A DNA stretch of 64,000 bases, taken from positions 1,595,841 to 1,659,840 of the forward strand of contig FJUW01000012.1 in assembly GCA_900074885.1 (NCBI GenBank). Reading direction: 5' to 3'. Every line of letters starts with the position of its first letter. Positions within the stretch are counted from its first letter, which is position 1. Both the position numbers and the translations under genes were made by a program. This document shows, one piece after another, positions 26,801 to 39,539 of the stretch. Under the pieces are notes generated by a model. It had not been told where the DNA came from. It worked only from the letters and a program-made list of their open reading frames with translations, and searched no databases. Origin of the DNA: Rhynchosporium graminicola (lineage: Eukaryota; Ascomycota; Leotiomycetes; Helotiales; Ploettnerulaceae).

Positions 26801-27246
26801 TAAAGGCAACCCTCGGAATTTTCGAGCAATCTCTCGGACTGATTTCTCGGAAAATCTACCTCGTTTCAAGAAAACTGGGCAACTTTTTCCCCGTGTCCCC
26901 TAAGGATCAAGTGCTGTCCAGTTCAAGCGTTGGACTGCATGTTTGTGGGCTATCACGGGATAACCACTTGGTTTAGAGCGAGGGCTCACATGAGCATCGA
27001 TTCAAAGGTTTACACGGCAAACTCACAAAGGTGTCAAATTTTTCCGGGAAATAGTATATTGTTCTCAACTCCTTCTTCACACGGACTGATCATGTCCAAA
27101 TTTTTGCATCTTATTCCATTCCAAGGCCAGTACCAACAAATAATTCCAATTCCAATGCTCATCTACAAATTTACCAATCACTCTTCATCGACGATCTAAA
27201 AGCGCCCCGCTTCCAATCATTCACTAGTATAATGTAGGTCCACCAT
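23820..27246. other. Gene-poor intergenic region
   Basis: About 3.4 kb between the Zn2Cys6 gene and the convergent protease-like gene. It includes an A11 run at about 23,970-23,980. No gene, RNA gene or repeat is supported. Base composition is ordinary, without the CpA/TpG loss seen further right. Confidence 0.5.
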
Positions 27247-28581
27247 CTACTTGAACAATTTCTTGTCCAAAGGCGCCAATCCCACCTTATTGTTCTTGTA
27301 GTCAAACTCAAGATATGTTCTGCTAAGAACATTGAACCCAAAGAAAGTCTGCGCACCATCAATCGGTCTGTCCCAGACACGAGCGTTCAAAAGGCATTTT
27401 CCAACGTGAAGAGTCGTGTCAATGTACTGAGCTGGAACAATTTTGAGTTTCTGCTTGTGGCTGATCTCGTATACGATGGTCGGGAAAGAGTTAATCTTGT
27501 CGCAAGGAACCTCGTGAAGACCGCCTGCACCTGGGTTGACAGGGCTGGTTCCAGGGAGATTGAAGACGTCGAGACGCTTGGCGTTGGTCGCCTTGACCAT
27601 GTATTTGAATGCATCCCATGGCATCGGAGCACCATGACCGAACTTGTCTTCGTCCCATACGGCGATAGGGTCAATGTCGTCACATTTGGCGTTCTTAGTC
27701 GTAGCGTTGTAATTTGGCGAGTTGCTTGCTTTGAGCGAGAAGGACTTGCCATCGATAGAGAGACCGGTCCAGGCAGAAGACCAGTAGTTGCTTCGTAGAG
27801 GGCTGAGGGAGAGATGCTCGCCTGTGTTGATACATTCGTCGTGGATGGTGTCGTGGTAAATCATGTCGCGAGGCTTGTAGACCGATTCATCGGTTCCACC
27901 GAGAACTGTGAGATGCTCGTATCCAAAGCAGGAGTCCTTGCTCCTGAGCTGGTCGCATGTGTGCCATCCCATGATTGGGTTGAGGACCTTTCCTTCGAAG
28001 AATTGGGATGGCGCGGGATAGAAAGTCTCGTTGCCACCTTTGGGAACAGGAGCAAAACCGAAAACTCCACCAATATCGAAGGCTTCAGGCAACGGGAACC
28101 CGAAGTCAGTATTGCCCATATAGACATCTTTCAAGCATTTTCGGTCACCATTTGCTGCACTATTAAAGCACATGGTATCTTTGCCGTATCTCATAGTAAA
28201 AGGAAGACCAGGGGTATAATCGGTACCATTGAAAGTGGCTCTGTTGAGAGTGGTGTTCTTGTAGGTTGAAGACTTGGCTTGATCGAAGTATTGTTGTCCG
28301 GGTGGAATACAGGTCTTAACATCATGCTTGCCAACACAATCTGGGGTATGAACCCAGGAGGTGTGCCATGTCCAGTCACTGAGCAAGCTCATTTCCTGAG
28401 GAGGGTTCCCGACGGTGATGTTCATACGGGGACCGTGAATCGAATCCGTCATTGGAAGCAAGATCTTCTTGCAGTCATCGTCCTTTGGTCTGCGATCTTC
28501 GGTGGGCGCAGCGAAAGCCGTACTGGTAAGAAGAGCAGAGATAAGACATGCCCTTGTGGTCGAGAATGCTGATTTGACCAT
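27247..28581 (-). CDS. Secreted aspartic-protease-like protein with altered catalytic triplets
   Basis: Single-exon gene, 444 aa. The N-terminus is a clear signal peptide (Lys/Arg, hydrophobic core, then AFA before AP at about residue 25), so it is probably secreted. The fold is read from pepsin-like landmarks: ITVGNPPQ before the first active-site region, SxSSTYKN, a central VFGFAP, a DPIAVWDED region in the second lobe followed by PMPWDAFKYMVKATNAKR, and a C-terminal FFGFNVLSRTYLEFDYKNNKVGLAP, which matches the usual LG..FL....VVFD...IGLA block. The catalytic triplets are not DTG/DTG but DWT (in LLSDWTWHTSW) and DED: the aspartates align but the Thr-Gly parts are gone. Cys count suggests several disulfides, and several NxS/T sequons are present. 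It is either a non-peptidase using this fold or an enzyme with changed chemistry. A plain peptidase annotation would be misleading. Confidence 0.85.
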   Translation of the reverse strand: MVKSAFSTTRACLISALLTSTAFAAPTEDRRPKDDDCKKILLPMTDSIHGPRMNITVGNPPQEMSLLSDWTWHTSWVHTPDCVGKHDVKTCIPPGQQYFDQAKSSTYKNTTLNRATFNGTDYTPGLPFTMRYGKDTMCFNSAANGDRKCLKDVYMGNTDFGFPLPEAFDIGGVFGFAPVPKGGNETFYPAPSQFFEGKVLNPIMGWHTCDQLRSKDSCFGYEHLTVLGGTDESVYKPRDMIYHDTIHDECINTGEHLSLSPLRSNYWSSAWTGLSIDGKSFSLKASNSPNYNATTKNAKCDDIDPIAVWDEDKFGHGAPMPWDAFKYMVKATNAKRLDVFNLPGTSPVNPGAGGLHEVPCDKINSFPTIVYEISHKQKLKIVPAQYIDTTLHVGKCLLNARVWDRPIDGAQTFFGFNVLSRTYLEFDYKNNKVGLAPLDKKLFK

Positions 28582-30270
28582 TTTTGAAGTCGGTACAAGT
28601 ACTCAAGAGGACAATGAAGAATATACAAAAACCAAAGAAGACTCTAGTCGATGGAAAGAGGAAGATGACCAACAGATTGAAGGGGCTGCAAAGGGTGCTG
28701 ATGAGAGACTGTTGTATTGCTGAGGAAAATGGACTGGATTGTTGATGTTGTACAATCTTCAGACAGAACTATCTGTTAAATATCTCTTTTTCCTCGAAAC
28801 ACGCCGAATGTCGAGGGGCTCTCATTTCGAGTAAGCTACCGATAGTAGGATATTTCAATAATGACTCCACTCGAAGGTGTATTTCAAGGAGCTTTTGGTG
28901 GCTGTGCCCCGAAGCCGACGGCATAGGAAGTCGTCGCTTGAGTCCTAAATATGGCTTTTGGGGTAGGCGGAATCCTTTCGCAGCTACCGAAACGCACCGA
29001 AATGCCCACGATGTACGTCTGAGCTCTTCTGAGCTCGTCTTTCACAGTGAAATTAGTCCACATTATCAAATTCGACATCGGCTTGGGTAAAATCATCTTC
29101 CGCTGCACAAGTGCCGAAGAACATGTTCAAGACGAGATGTCGTGAACCTCAGATGAGGACGTTGGCCTACAGTTGTTCCACAGCGCAGATGTTGTTCTCA
29201 TCTTCCTGCGACGACTCCATGAGAAGTAGACAGCTTGGCGCTTTGTTGGGCTAAATTGCCACGATAATGGTCCCTCGAGGGGTAAAATGCGACAACGGCA
29301 TGGCGATGTTGTCGGTAGGATGATAGCAATTCGGTGTTTCAGTCCTGAATGTTTAGTGTTGGGGGTAGCATACGCACTAGTCACACTCGCCACAGTCAGC
29401 ATGTCCGGGACTTCTCACAGCGACGATGCCCTGAACCTGACTTATAGACTGACGGTGTAGCTAATGAAGCTTCAAAATTACTTGTTTACTTAGATATAAA
29501 CGGATACCCTTTGATGCTAGAATAACTTGAACACTGAAGGCTACCCTCTATTTGTGGACAATTTGGGTCAACTCATTCACCAAATTTATAACGAGAGATA
29601 CATTACATCGGACAAACCACCTAGAAAATACACTTTCTGAATTTGATTGAAATGAGTTTAAGTTACTACCAATAGCTAATTATCGTGCACTTTTAATCAG
29701 ATCACAACTTATTATTCCAACACACATAACTAGCGACACCGATGAGTTGAGGACAGGATGAACAACTATCCAAAATCTCTTGGAGGGCTCACTGCCAAAG
29801 ATTTTCATCATGCCATCAATACAATTATACACATAATTGTCTTTGCAAGCATGTCCTGCGTCAAAGAGGGTAGTAAAGTTTCGAGGCTCTGATTTGGAAA
29901 GAAATGACAATACAAATTAGTATGATTATGAGAAGTCCAAAATCTCAAGCACGCATATGTACAACGGACTTCGGTACCGAGAATCTTGACTAGATCAGAA
30001 ATACTCATGAGAGGATAAGATTGCTATTAGGACAAAAGTCGTGCCGGGCTCTTGCGCTACGATGCCTAGATGGAATACCGCATAGCAGTACTAACATTGC
30101 CATCTAAAAGTTATCATTCATTACCAAATCTTCAGATGATTTGTATAAATTAATGGAAAGGAAACTCAGTGAGTGATAACCTTATTTCAAATCTATAAAA
30201 CTCATTATCGGTTGCTTAAATTCATACGGGAAGATTCACCATGACGAGTCCGAATTTCCACGGGTTGATG
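28582..30270. other. Intergenic region left of the retrotransposon island
   Basis: Promoter side of the protease-like gene, then about 1.5 kb of unassigned DNA. Minus-strand frames at 29402-29127 and 29108-28884 are short, contain no known domain and are not linked by an intron. CpA and TpG are present at normal levels right up to 30,270, so RIP did not spread visibly into this flank. Confidence 0.5.
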
Positions 30271-30275
30271 GCCTA
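30271..30275. repeat. Target site duplication of outer element (left copy)
   Basis: GCCTA directly before the outer 5' LTR; the same five bases follow the outer 3' LTR at 46919-46923. Five bp is the size made by Ty3/gypsy integrases. Confidence 0.9.
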
Positions 30276-30458
30276 TGTCACGGGATATTATCATAAGACA
30301 AGATAGCACTAAGTACATATCACGGGATATCATCACGAGATAAGATAGCACTAAGTACTTAGTGCTGTTAGTTAGCTTCACTTAGATAGTTCCTCCTACT
30401 ATAGCGATAGACAGAATCAAGACTTTTACTATATATATATCTCGGACGCCCCCTGATA
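30276..30458 (+). repeat. Outer element 5' LTR
   Basis: 183 bp, starts TGTCACGGG and ends CCCCTGATA. It pairs with 46736-46918 and differs at about a dozen sites, all of RIP type or nearly so. It contains a 42-bp direct tandem duplication (30279-30320 and 30321-30362). The first half is the less mutated copy; in the second half it is the more mutated copy. Confidence 0.93.
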
Positions 30459-31659
30459 TAGTAGTAATTCTAAGAGTATAAGGTAAAATTAAGTCTCTAA
30501 ACTACTACCCCTTATATAAAGGACCTTCTCTTACTTACCCGGAACCCCTGCGATACTCCGGAGACTTTACTAGTAGTACTACTCTATATACTACTATATT
30601 AGAGGCTCTAATACTAAAGGGAGGAGTAATCGCTTAAGAGACTACCGGGGGAGATTTTTATCTTTAATACTTGAATTAGAGTAATCTATACGGACTTCTT
30701 TCGCCGGTCTATCTATATCCCTTATTTAAGAATACCTAGAGATACTACTACGATTATTACCTAAACTAAGTCCTTTTCTTATAGCGCCTCGTAACCCTTA
30801 ATTAATCTAAGATACCGAATTAGACTAACTTACCGAGAGAGTACTAGTTACGCTAATATAGATTACGTCCCGAAGTTAACGCTAACGTATATCTCTACTA
30901 GCCGACTTATAAATAATCCGAGACTAAGCTTTCCTTAAGCTAATAGTCCCGATAGCCTCTTTCTATTAAAGATAGACTTCTCTAATCGACTAATCGTCGT
31001 AGTTATCGAAGTCTCTCTTACCGAGATAGTCTATCTTACTCAAGGATAAGACCTTACTTAGAGCTGAAGAATTAGCGAGATAACTATAAGATAAATTTAT
31101 CCTAATAAACTAGCTACTTAGCCTTATATTTATACCGCTGATAGCTATAGCTATAGTATTAGTATATACTAAGAATAAGTGGAAGAGTAACGCTATCTTT
31201 ATCTAGATCTTATAAGAGGATATAGAGGATAGAGGTAATAAATACCTAATCGGACTAATCCTCTTGCTAATTTTAAGATAAGCTAAAGCCTTAGTCTGTA
31301 CCCTAGACCCCGGTATTCTAACTGATTTAAAAGATAAGGCTATTAAAGTAATTAGTACTCTAGGAATAATAGCTCTTAAGTTAGTAGCCTCTTTTAATAT
31401 CTTCTTAACTTAGTTCTAAGCTAGCCCCTTAGAAGCTAAGATAACTATACGCATATCTTCTATACTAGTAGTTCTAAGACTATTAATCTCTCGCACTCTA
31501 GTATCTATCTGACCTTCTATCGAGACAGAACTTCCTTTTCCGAATTACTATTATAACTTCGTATATAATAATAATGCACCCGACGTAGGAGATAGAGATA
31601 ACTCGGACCCCTAAGACTTAGGGAGACTATAATAGGATAATAAGCCACTTATACCTAAT

Positions 31660-32270
31660 ACCTAATACTGATGACTTCGCCTATAGGATATAAGATAATT
31701 TAATAGTATTACTTCTATTACTAGCTATATCGCGATACTTAATATAATAATAGCTCGTTACGAAGAGGATATAGTCCTTAAGGTCCTACTAATTTATATA
31801 AAAGATAAGGCTGCTATTTAGCTTAGTACTTTATCTCCGGAAATTACTAGCTTTATAGCTCGGAGCTTAGAAGAATAGAAATATTAACTCCTACTCTAAT
31901 TCTATACGAATCTAAGTATAATAGTATAAAAGGCCGATACCTTAAGATATTCTTTTAAGAATAAGAGCGAGTTATCCTTAAGATAGTTCTTAGATAATAA
32001 ATATAATCTCTATATCGAGGCAGGAGAGATAAACTAAGAAATTATCGTCAGAAAAATATACTAAGCATTAGATCTAAGCTTAGCTGCGAGTATACTATTA
32101 CAAGACTATAGTAATATAGTAAAAAAGTTTAAGTTAAAGATCTATAATACTAAGAATCAGGCGAGGGAAGCTTACTTACAGATATAGTCTCGTATCGACG
32201 AGTAAACTAAGGAGATATAGGAGTTATAACGACTAGTAATAGATAATTCGTACTACTAAGGTATTAGGCG
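31660..32270 (+). pseudogene. Outer element gag-like remnant
   Basis: One sense frame reads through with only TAA/TAG interruptions and gives a helical, charged protein-like sequence (for example around 31,850-32,130). Position between the 5' LTR and pol supports gag. No zinc knuckle could be picked out. Boundaries are approximate. Confidence 0.45.
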
Positions 32271-34019
32271 AGACAGAGACCCCCGAAGCGAATGATAGAG
32301 TCAAGTACTAGTACCGATAGTACTAACGGGATAATACCTAATAATAATAGTACCTACTTAACTCCCGATACTCTATCCGCGACCTTAGATACCTCTAGTA
32401 GAATACGCCGAGTTCAGAAGAAAGTAATAATAAGAGAAGGAAGAGGATAAGGCTAATAAATTAACTATATTAGTACTAGCCTCTATACCGACTACTCGGC
32501 GTAACAGAAGATAACCCTATCAGAACTAGTAGCTATACTAATACTAGCTCTAAGTTCCCGTAATAATAAACTAACCTTAGTACTCTCTTTAATACTTACT
32601 AATAACCGGGAATTTTAATAGGTACGATACGTACTATTCCTAATTACTAGTTATACTTAACTATTCTAATAACGGATTCTTATACTAACCGGATTAAGAG
32701 TATAATTCAGAGGATAACGAATCGCCTGAAACTATAAGTCCTTCCTTATCCGCAGACTCGGGAAAAGCTTACCGCGAGACCTAGGAGGGGTCCCCTCGCG
32801 GCTTTATTCTTACTTAAACCTTATTTTAGTAATATTATTAGTCTTTAATAAACTTACTTTAGTATTATTCTTAATAAAAAAGATAGAATAAATCTAACCT
32901 AAGATACTATTATCCTTACCTTCTATACCTAACTATATATCGCTTTCTTATAAAGACGAAAAAGAGGACGACTTTATCCTAGTTAAGAACCCTTCCTCTA
33001 TAATCTTACCTATAGCTTAGGATAGAGAAATACTAATCTCTAGCGCTTATACTATAAAGACCCCGGACTCGTAACTTCAGGAGTCGAAAGATAAGATATC
33101 TATCCTCCTAAATAATACTTCCTTTATAGCTAATATATATACTAGAATCTAAATATTTAGTAAGGATAACTTTCCGATAGAAATAGCTACTGATACTACT
33201 TCGCTTATTAAGTTAATCGATAAGCTAAGTCTAGCGTAACACTTCCCTTCTATAAGGACTTATCGTAGGATAGATAGCCTATAGGTTAGTCTTTCTAGTA
33301 TAAGTTCTGAGCTTATTATTTCCGATTTCGTTAAAATACTTATCTTATATAGGATAATTTCCGGTAAGGAACTATTATAGTTTCTAGCGTATTAATATTA
33401 TATTATACTAAAGATACTAAGAGGAATCCTTCTTAGGCTTAACTTTTTCTTAGAAAATAAACTCGACTTTAAGTAAGGGTTATTAGGGAAGCTACACTAT
33501 CTGTAAGTAGGAGATAGTAACGACTATATACTCCTTAAGATAACTAAAGTAGCGAAAACTGCGAAGTCTGCCCTAAAACGTACTAATATTTACCTTTTAT
33601 AAATAGTTATAATATACCTAAGGGAGAGTATTAATTTACTTACTATATATCGCTTACTACCTGAATATTAAGATAGATATATAGTATATCCTTATCCTTA
33701 AGTCGATATAACGTTAGGTAAATTCGGTTCTATAGTTAACGCTATTACTACTAGCCTCCTTATATCTATCCTATTCGCTAATCTAAGGGGGATACCTATC
33801 TATCTACGATAAGGATAGATATTAGGAGTACTTAAATAATATATACCTAAAATTAAAGACTGCCTAGTACTACTAAACCTAGCTAGTATCTACGAAGGAT
33901 AACCCTTTATAGAGGAGGAGCTAGAAGGGAGGCACTTAGCTAGTACCCCGTTCCTAATCAGACCCCTTCCCGAAGATATAGTAGAACCGGATATATCAGA
34001 CGCCTTTAGGGCGGATATT

Positions 34020-37000
34020 AAGATCAAAATATAAGATATTTTTCGCTAGTATACGAACCTATTCCGTTACGAACTCGGACGATTTAATAATAGAATTAAT
34101 ATACTAGTACTATTTAAGGAAGGCGTCGAGATTAATAACCTGAAAAAGGTACTTTTCCTATAATCGTAAAGAGATAAGGTAGAAATAGATAAAATCTTAG
34201 ATCTAATAAGAGCTAATAGCTCTCTAGTACCAGTACCCCTCGGATAACCTTCCCTAGCTTCGGCTCTAGTATTCGTTATCTATAGAAATAGAAAGCTAAG
34301 AGTTATAATTAACTTTAGAAAAGTTAATACGAAGTTAATACTTAACGTATACCTATTACCTAAGGCTAATGATATCTTATCTGCTATAGGTGGAGTAACG
34401 ATTTTCTCTAGTATCGACCTTACTAAATCCTTCTTCTAATAGCTTTTAGAACTAGTAGACTAATAGAAGATAGTATTAGTTACTACGTATAGGGGATATG
34501 AAATACTTACTATCGTAATAATAAGTCTAGCGATAACTCTAGTATTCTTCTAAGTATGTATAGAGAATCTATTCTACTAATACTTTTAGAAATTTATTAT
34601 TATTTATATCGATAACGTAATTATCTTTTCTGCTACCTCGGAATAATATATAAAAGACCTAGATCTAGCGCTTACTTTACTAGAAGATACCGGAGTTATA
34701 CTAGCTCTAGGGAAATGCTATTTCGCTTAGCTATCTATTAAGGCGCTAGGATATAAGGTATCTAGACTAGGGCTAAATACCTTAGAAGAGAAGATAGAAG
34801 CAGTATAATCTTAGGAATTTCTAAGAACCTTATCTTAATTAGAAAAAGCGCTAGGATTTTTCAGGTACTATCGCAAATTTATATTATACTACGCAGCTAT
34901 CTTCTTACTATTATTAGAGCTTAAGATAATCAGATTTAAGAATATACCACGAGAGGGAGTAAGACGAGGTAGCTATACTAAAGCGATACTTATTCCGCTT
35001 TTATAACTAAGATATGAAGAATATACTAATTTAACCCGGTCTTAGAAAGCTAAACGTTATAAGGATACTAAAATATACTCTAAGTAATATATAGATAACC
35101 TACTATATAAGTCTAAATAAGTATTTAATATATTAAAAGACTAGCTTACTTTAGCGCTAACCCTTAAATTCCCTGACTTCAGATAGGACTTTATACTTTA
35201 TATCGATAGTTCTAAGGAATTCGGATATAGTATAGCTCTTTACTAGGTAGATAGTACTAATAGAGTAGAAAAGCTAGTCCTATTCCTATCTAAGTCCTTA
35301 TCTATAGCAGAAATGAATTACTAGCTTACTAAGCTAGAGATAAGCGCACTAGTATAAGCGCTAGAGAAGTTACTATAATATCTTAATAGTATAAATTTCA
35401 TTATCTATATAAATTATTAAGTAATATTATCTTACTTTAAGGATCGTCCTCGTAAGAAGAGTAACTAATTAGATAATTAGTTTCTCTTCTTAGCTAAGTA
35501 TATATATAAGATAAATATAATCTATAGAGCTAGGAAAATATATCTAAACGTAGATACCTTAAGCTAGCTATAACGCTAATCGCCTTAGGATAAAAGAATC
35601 TAAGGACCGTCGAATATAGTACACGAGTTAAGTAATAGAGATATCTCAGTTTTAAAAGTAATATATTACCTAGTATAAGATAACGAAGCAATTTTATATT
35701 TAATATCTATATATATAGATAAATAACTAGTAATATCTATCTTACGCTAGCTTCTAACGGACAGAACTTTTAGATAGCTTTATCGTAAAATGAAAACGAA
35801 CTACTAAAAGTCTCCTTAGAATAAACGTATCTCTACTTTTAAGTTATTCTAATTTAATACTAGAATAAAGTTACTTTTCTTTCAGAACCCTAATAGAGTT
35901 GAATATATATATATACCTGAAAAGTTAATTAAGAAGGTCCTTAGTATCGCTTACGATAACCGAGTATACGTAGGAGTATAAAGGATATATGATTTCCTAA
36001 AGGATAAAGTGTTTATATATAAGATATAGCGAACGGTTTAATTGTACGTAGTATCTTATCTTACTTATCGAATAGCGAAACTAAGCAGAAGTCTACTAAA
36101 CGGTATACTTATACTAATTCTACCTCTAATAACTTAACTTTATATATTTTATATAGACTTAATTATAAGATTCCTAATTTCTAAGGAAAGATACGACTTA
36201 GTCTTACTATTTATAGACTAGATAACGAAATAAATTAAGGTTATTATTAGATATAAGAATTAGGGAGGCGAAGACTAGGCTAAAGCCTATTATAAGGACG
36301 CGTATACGGACTTAAGAGTTCTAGAGAAGATAATTTCAAATCAGGATATACGATTTACTAGCGGATTTTAGGGAGATATATATAGTTTCGCTAATATTAG
36401 CTTAGCCTTTACTATAGCGAATAACCCTAAGGCAGATAATTAATCAGAATAGTCTAATTAAATATTTATCTATACTTTGCGCTATACTATTACTAGACGT
36501 TTCGATTAGTCTAATTAGGAAGATTTTATACTAGCTATATCTTTTATCCTTAATACTTCAGAAAATACCTCTACCGGGTTTATACCTTACGAACTGAGAT
36601 TCGGCTAAAAACCCCGATCCCCTTTCTCTTTAACTAATTATACTATTACTTAAGTATTTACTATAAAAGAGAGATAAGACTTTATACGTAACTATTAAAC
36701 CTTATTTTAAGACGCGATAGAGTCGGTTATATTAGTATAGTCTCGTATAAAGCTAGCCTTTAATAAGAGCTAGATACCGGTATTACTTAAGCTAAGGGCT
36801 GAAGTTTATATTAGACTAGCTAAAGGGATAGACTCTAGGTATAGGCTCTTATAGAATCAGACTAAGCTATCTTTTATCAAATCTGGACCGTATAAGATTA
36901 TTAGGTAAGTAAACCTACTAGCTTACGAACTAGAGCTACCTGAATAAATAAATATATACCTAGTAATCTTAATTAAATACCTAGAGCTAGTAGTACCGGA

Positions 37001-37235
37001 TTTATTTAATCGGATTACACCTGAACTTGGCCTAATATATAATAAAGACAGCACTAAATATTATATCATCGAGAAGATCCTGCGTAAGGAGCTCAGAAAA
37101 TAACTTAGAGATAGGATAAGGAAGATATACTATAAGGTCAAGTATATAGGTTATTAGACTATATCTTAGGAACTGGCCTTAATACTAAAGGAGAACGTAC
37201 CGAACTTAATCGCTAAGTTCGAGGGCTCCTTAGTA
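34020..37235 (+). pseudogene. Outer element pol remnant (RT, RNase H, integrase, chromodomain)
   Basis: Order of remnants: RT about 34,230-34,720 (ALVFVIYRN, then LRVIINFRKVN, then FSSIDLTKSFF, then IYIDNVIIFS, which stands in the YxDD position); RNase H about 35,150-35,600 (FILYIDSSKEFGYSIAL); integrase about 35,900-36,700 (a core block ADNQSEQSNQIF near 36,430); chromodomain-like end about 37,040-37,235 (YYIIEKILRKE followed by VKYIGYQ). All frames are broken by TAA/TAG of RIP type. RT-before-integrase order and the chromodomain place it among Ty3/gypsy chromoviruses. Its sequence differs clearly from the inner element, so this is another family, not a second copy. Confidence 0.8.
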
Positions 37236-37269
37236 CGTAAATAATAAATCGTCTACGTAACGTATATTT

Positions 37270-37605
37270 TAGTAAATTAGCTTTATTAATATTTACCTTA
37301 TTAATATTCTTGCCTTACTATCGCGTTTATTTACTTCCTTAAGCTCCTCCTTATCTAACTTACGTATATAAAATTCTAATAATAATAATCTTACTACTAT
37401 ATATTAACTCCTTTATCTGCACTCTTACTATTAACTTTATATTAATTACGATAAGAGTTTACCTTATCTTTCGTACGAATATAGCGACTAATAATAATAT
37501 ACTAAGAACTCTCGACTCCCTTACTCCGTCGTCCCTAGTATACTCGTTATCCTCTTTTACTCGACTAGTTCGTCGAAGTAATATTCTACGAATCTTTTAA
37601 AGTCT
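37270..37605 (+). pseudogene. Outer element third ORF, 5' part (interrupted)
   Basis: After the chromodomain end a sense frame opens and runs with RIP-type stops only up to the inner element insertion. If the inner element and one ACGAG copy are removed, it continues in the same frame at 44181. No family is recognised. Confidence 0.45.
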
Positions 37606-37610
37606 ACGAG
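37606..37610. repeat. Target site duplication of inner element (left copy)
   Basis: ACGAG, repeated at 44176-44180 directly after the inner 3' LTR. Confidence 0.9.
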
Positions 37611-37846
37611 TGTGACGACTGGTCAGGTTTGGAGGTCTCTCCTTATTGGTGGAAACACTTACTGCTAAGCGAGATTACACGAGTAGAGTTTAGGGGCCCC
37701 CTTTTCATGTATATACTTCTATTCTCTCTCTACTTCTTTACTCCTTAGTTATAGATTCTTAAGTAATTCTTACTACTTTATATTTATAGTAATATAAGGT
37801 CTTATTACTTAGGTAGTTTTGAGACCTTTCTAGAGTAAGCGTTATA
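37611..37846 (+). repeat. Inner element 5' LTR
   Basis: 236 bp, starts TGTGACGACTGGTCAGG. The first about 100 bp keep TpG and CpA; the last about 110 bp carry TpA where the 3' LTR keeps CpA or TpG. Confidence 0.95.
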
Positions 37847-37909
37847 TTATCTATAACTCTTTTACTTACATCTAGGAAGATAGTAAATATCTACTTATAT
37901 TATACTTCT

Positions 37910-39250
37910 ATGCCTAGAGCTACTAAACGCAGGAGACTACGCTATATAGAGAAGGCCTATACTAAGTATAAACTTGAAGAATAGCACCTAAACCGAAGTA
38001 ACTTAAGTCCGATAAATCGACTACAAGATCTCCGACTCCCTCTACCTCCTATTCTTCGGCGACTAAAAATACTCGCCGTAACCTACCTCTCTCTATAGTA
38101 GAGAGTACTCGCGATAACGCCTCGTCCGAGTTAAGCTCCCTAACTCCTATTATAATTAACGAACTCACTGAGTCGCTAAACCTCCCTGATAATACTCTTA
38201 TATTAATAATAACTATAAGTAACTTATAGGAAGACCGCGCTTACTAGCTATAAGAGGCAGAAAGGAAGCTTACAGAAGAGAGATAATTAAACGCTAACCT
38301 ATATATAGAACTACGCTAGTTACGGGACGAGTTCCTAGAACTACGCTAGTTAACTGCTTAGCGCTCTACTAAGTCTATATCGTTTGATAATATTTAATCG
38401 TATATAATATTATTACTATTAATTAAAGAAGATAACGCTACTCTTACGCTTGATAATTGTCGTTAAGAATAATCTATTAGAGGAATATTATTAATATTAT
38501 ATACTACGCGTATAGAGAAGATACCGAACCTTCTAAATAAGCTCTCTAATAGAATCGATTACTCTCTAAAACTCTGGGAAGTATAGATACGTAACGCCCT
38601 CCGGCGCTACTCTAGCTACTTTATCGATGAAGATTACTATAAAGATTAGTTACTTAACTAAATAGAAGGAATAGCCAGAACTTACCTAGAACTCTTATTC
38701 TTAGAACTAGAATATAATAAAGAAGGCAGTATAATCGATTCACTCGATATGATCACTTAACTCGTCTCCTTCTTATCTAATCTATACGACTAATAAACTA
38801 TAAGAGCTAGCTACTCTGCGCTAAAGATAGATTATAAGTAGACCTTCTAGACATTCTACTACGAGTTTCGTACGCTAGCTCGTAAAGCTAGAGTAAATAA
38901 TTAATCGACTCTGAAAATAGACTTATAGGAGAAGCTACTTGCACGGCTACGGAAACAGCTCTTCTAATAGTACTGAACGTTAAGGATACTAGAAGAATAC
39001 GTTAAGGCTATATAAGCTAAAGACTAAGGTTAATTTATTAAAAAGACTTACTATTCCGAGCCTTCAGCTAAGGCTAGCGCGACTCGGGAACGCCCTATAA
39101 ATACCTCCTCCTAGCGCCGTAGTACTAACTCCTCTTCTTATCTATAAATTAGTCTTCCTACGCCTGAGAATACTAGTGCGATTAGTAAATAAGCACTATA
39201 CTCTGCACGAAACGATACACCTCGTGCATAATCGCTAGCGAATACTCCTT
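37910..39250 (+). pseudogene. Inner element gag remnant
   Basis: ATG at 37910 opens a frame that is stopped by RIP-type TAA/TAG. The capsid-like part lies about 38,520-39,020: a frame with FYYEFRTLARKA, close to the typical F..FY..F..L..KA pattern of Ty3 gag. Downstream sequence is Ser/Pro-rich. No CCHC knuckle survives recognisably. Confidence 0.65.
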
Positions 39251-39539
39251 ATTACTTTACGCTTATCGTATACTTACGCTTATCGTTAGCTCGACCTAAT
39301 ACTCTGTATCGAATCAATATAATTAACGCTAATAACGATATTAATAGCGAGCTAGAAGATAATAACGACGAAGAAACGTATAACGATACCTAAGAGTATA
39401 TTAAACTGCTAGTAAAAGACTACGCCTAGGGAAAGACTCCTTCCTAAGTAGTATACGAGATATGCGATATCTTAATCTTATGAAGCTTCTTAGTAGTTAA
39501 TTATTTACTATATATGCTACTCTTACTAAGAATAGACTC

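Noticed and set aside
27406..28269. Plus-strand frames of 130 and 151 codons opposite the protease-like gene
   Set aside because: Antisense to an intact 444-aa coding sequence with signal peptide; no own motifs.
30276..30362. 42-bp tandem units considered as a CRISPR-like or satellite array
   Set aside because: Only two adjacent units with no spacers, duplicated identically in both LTRs; part of the LTR.
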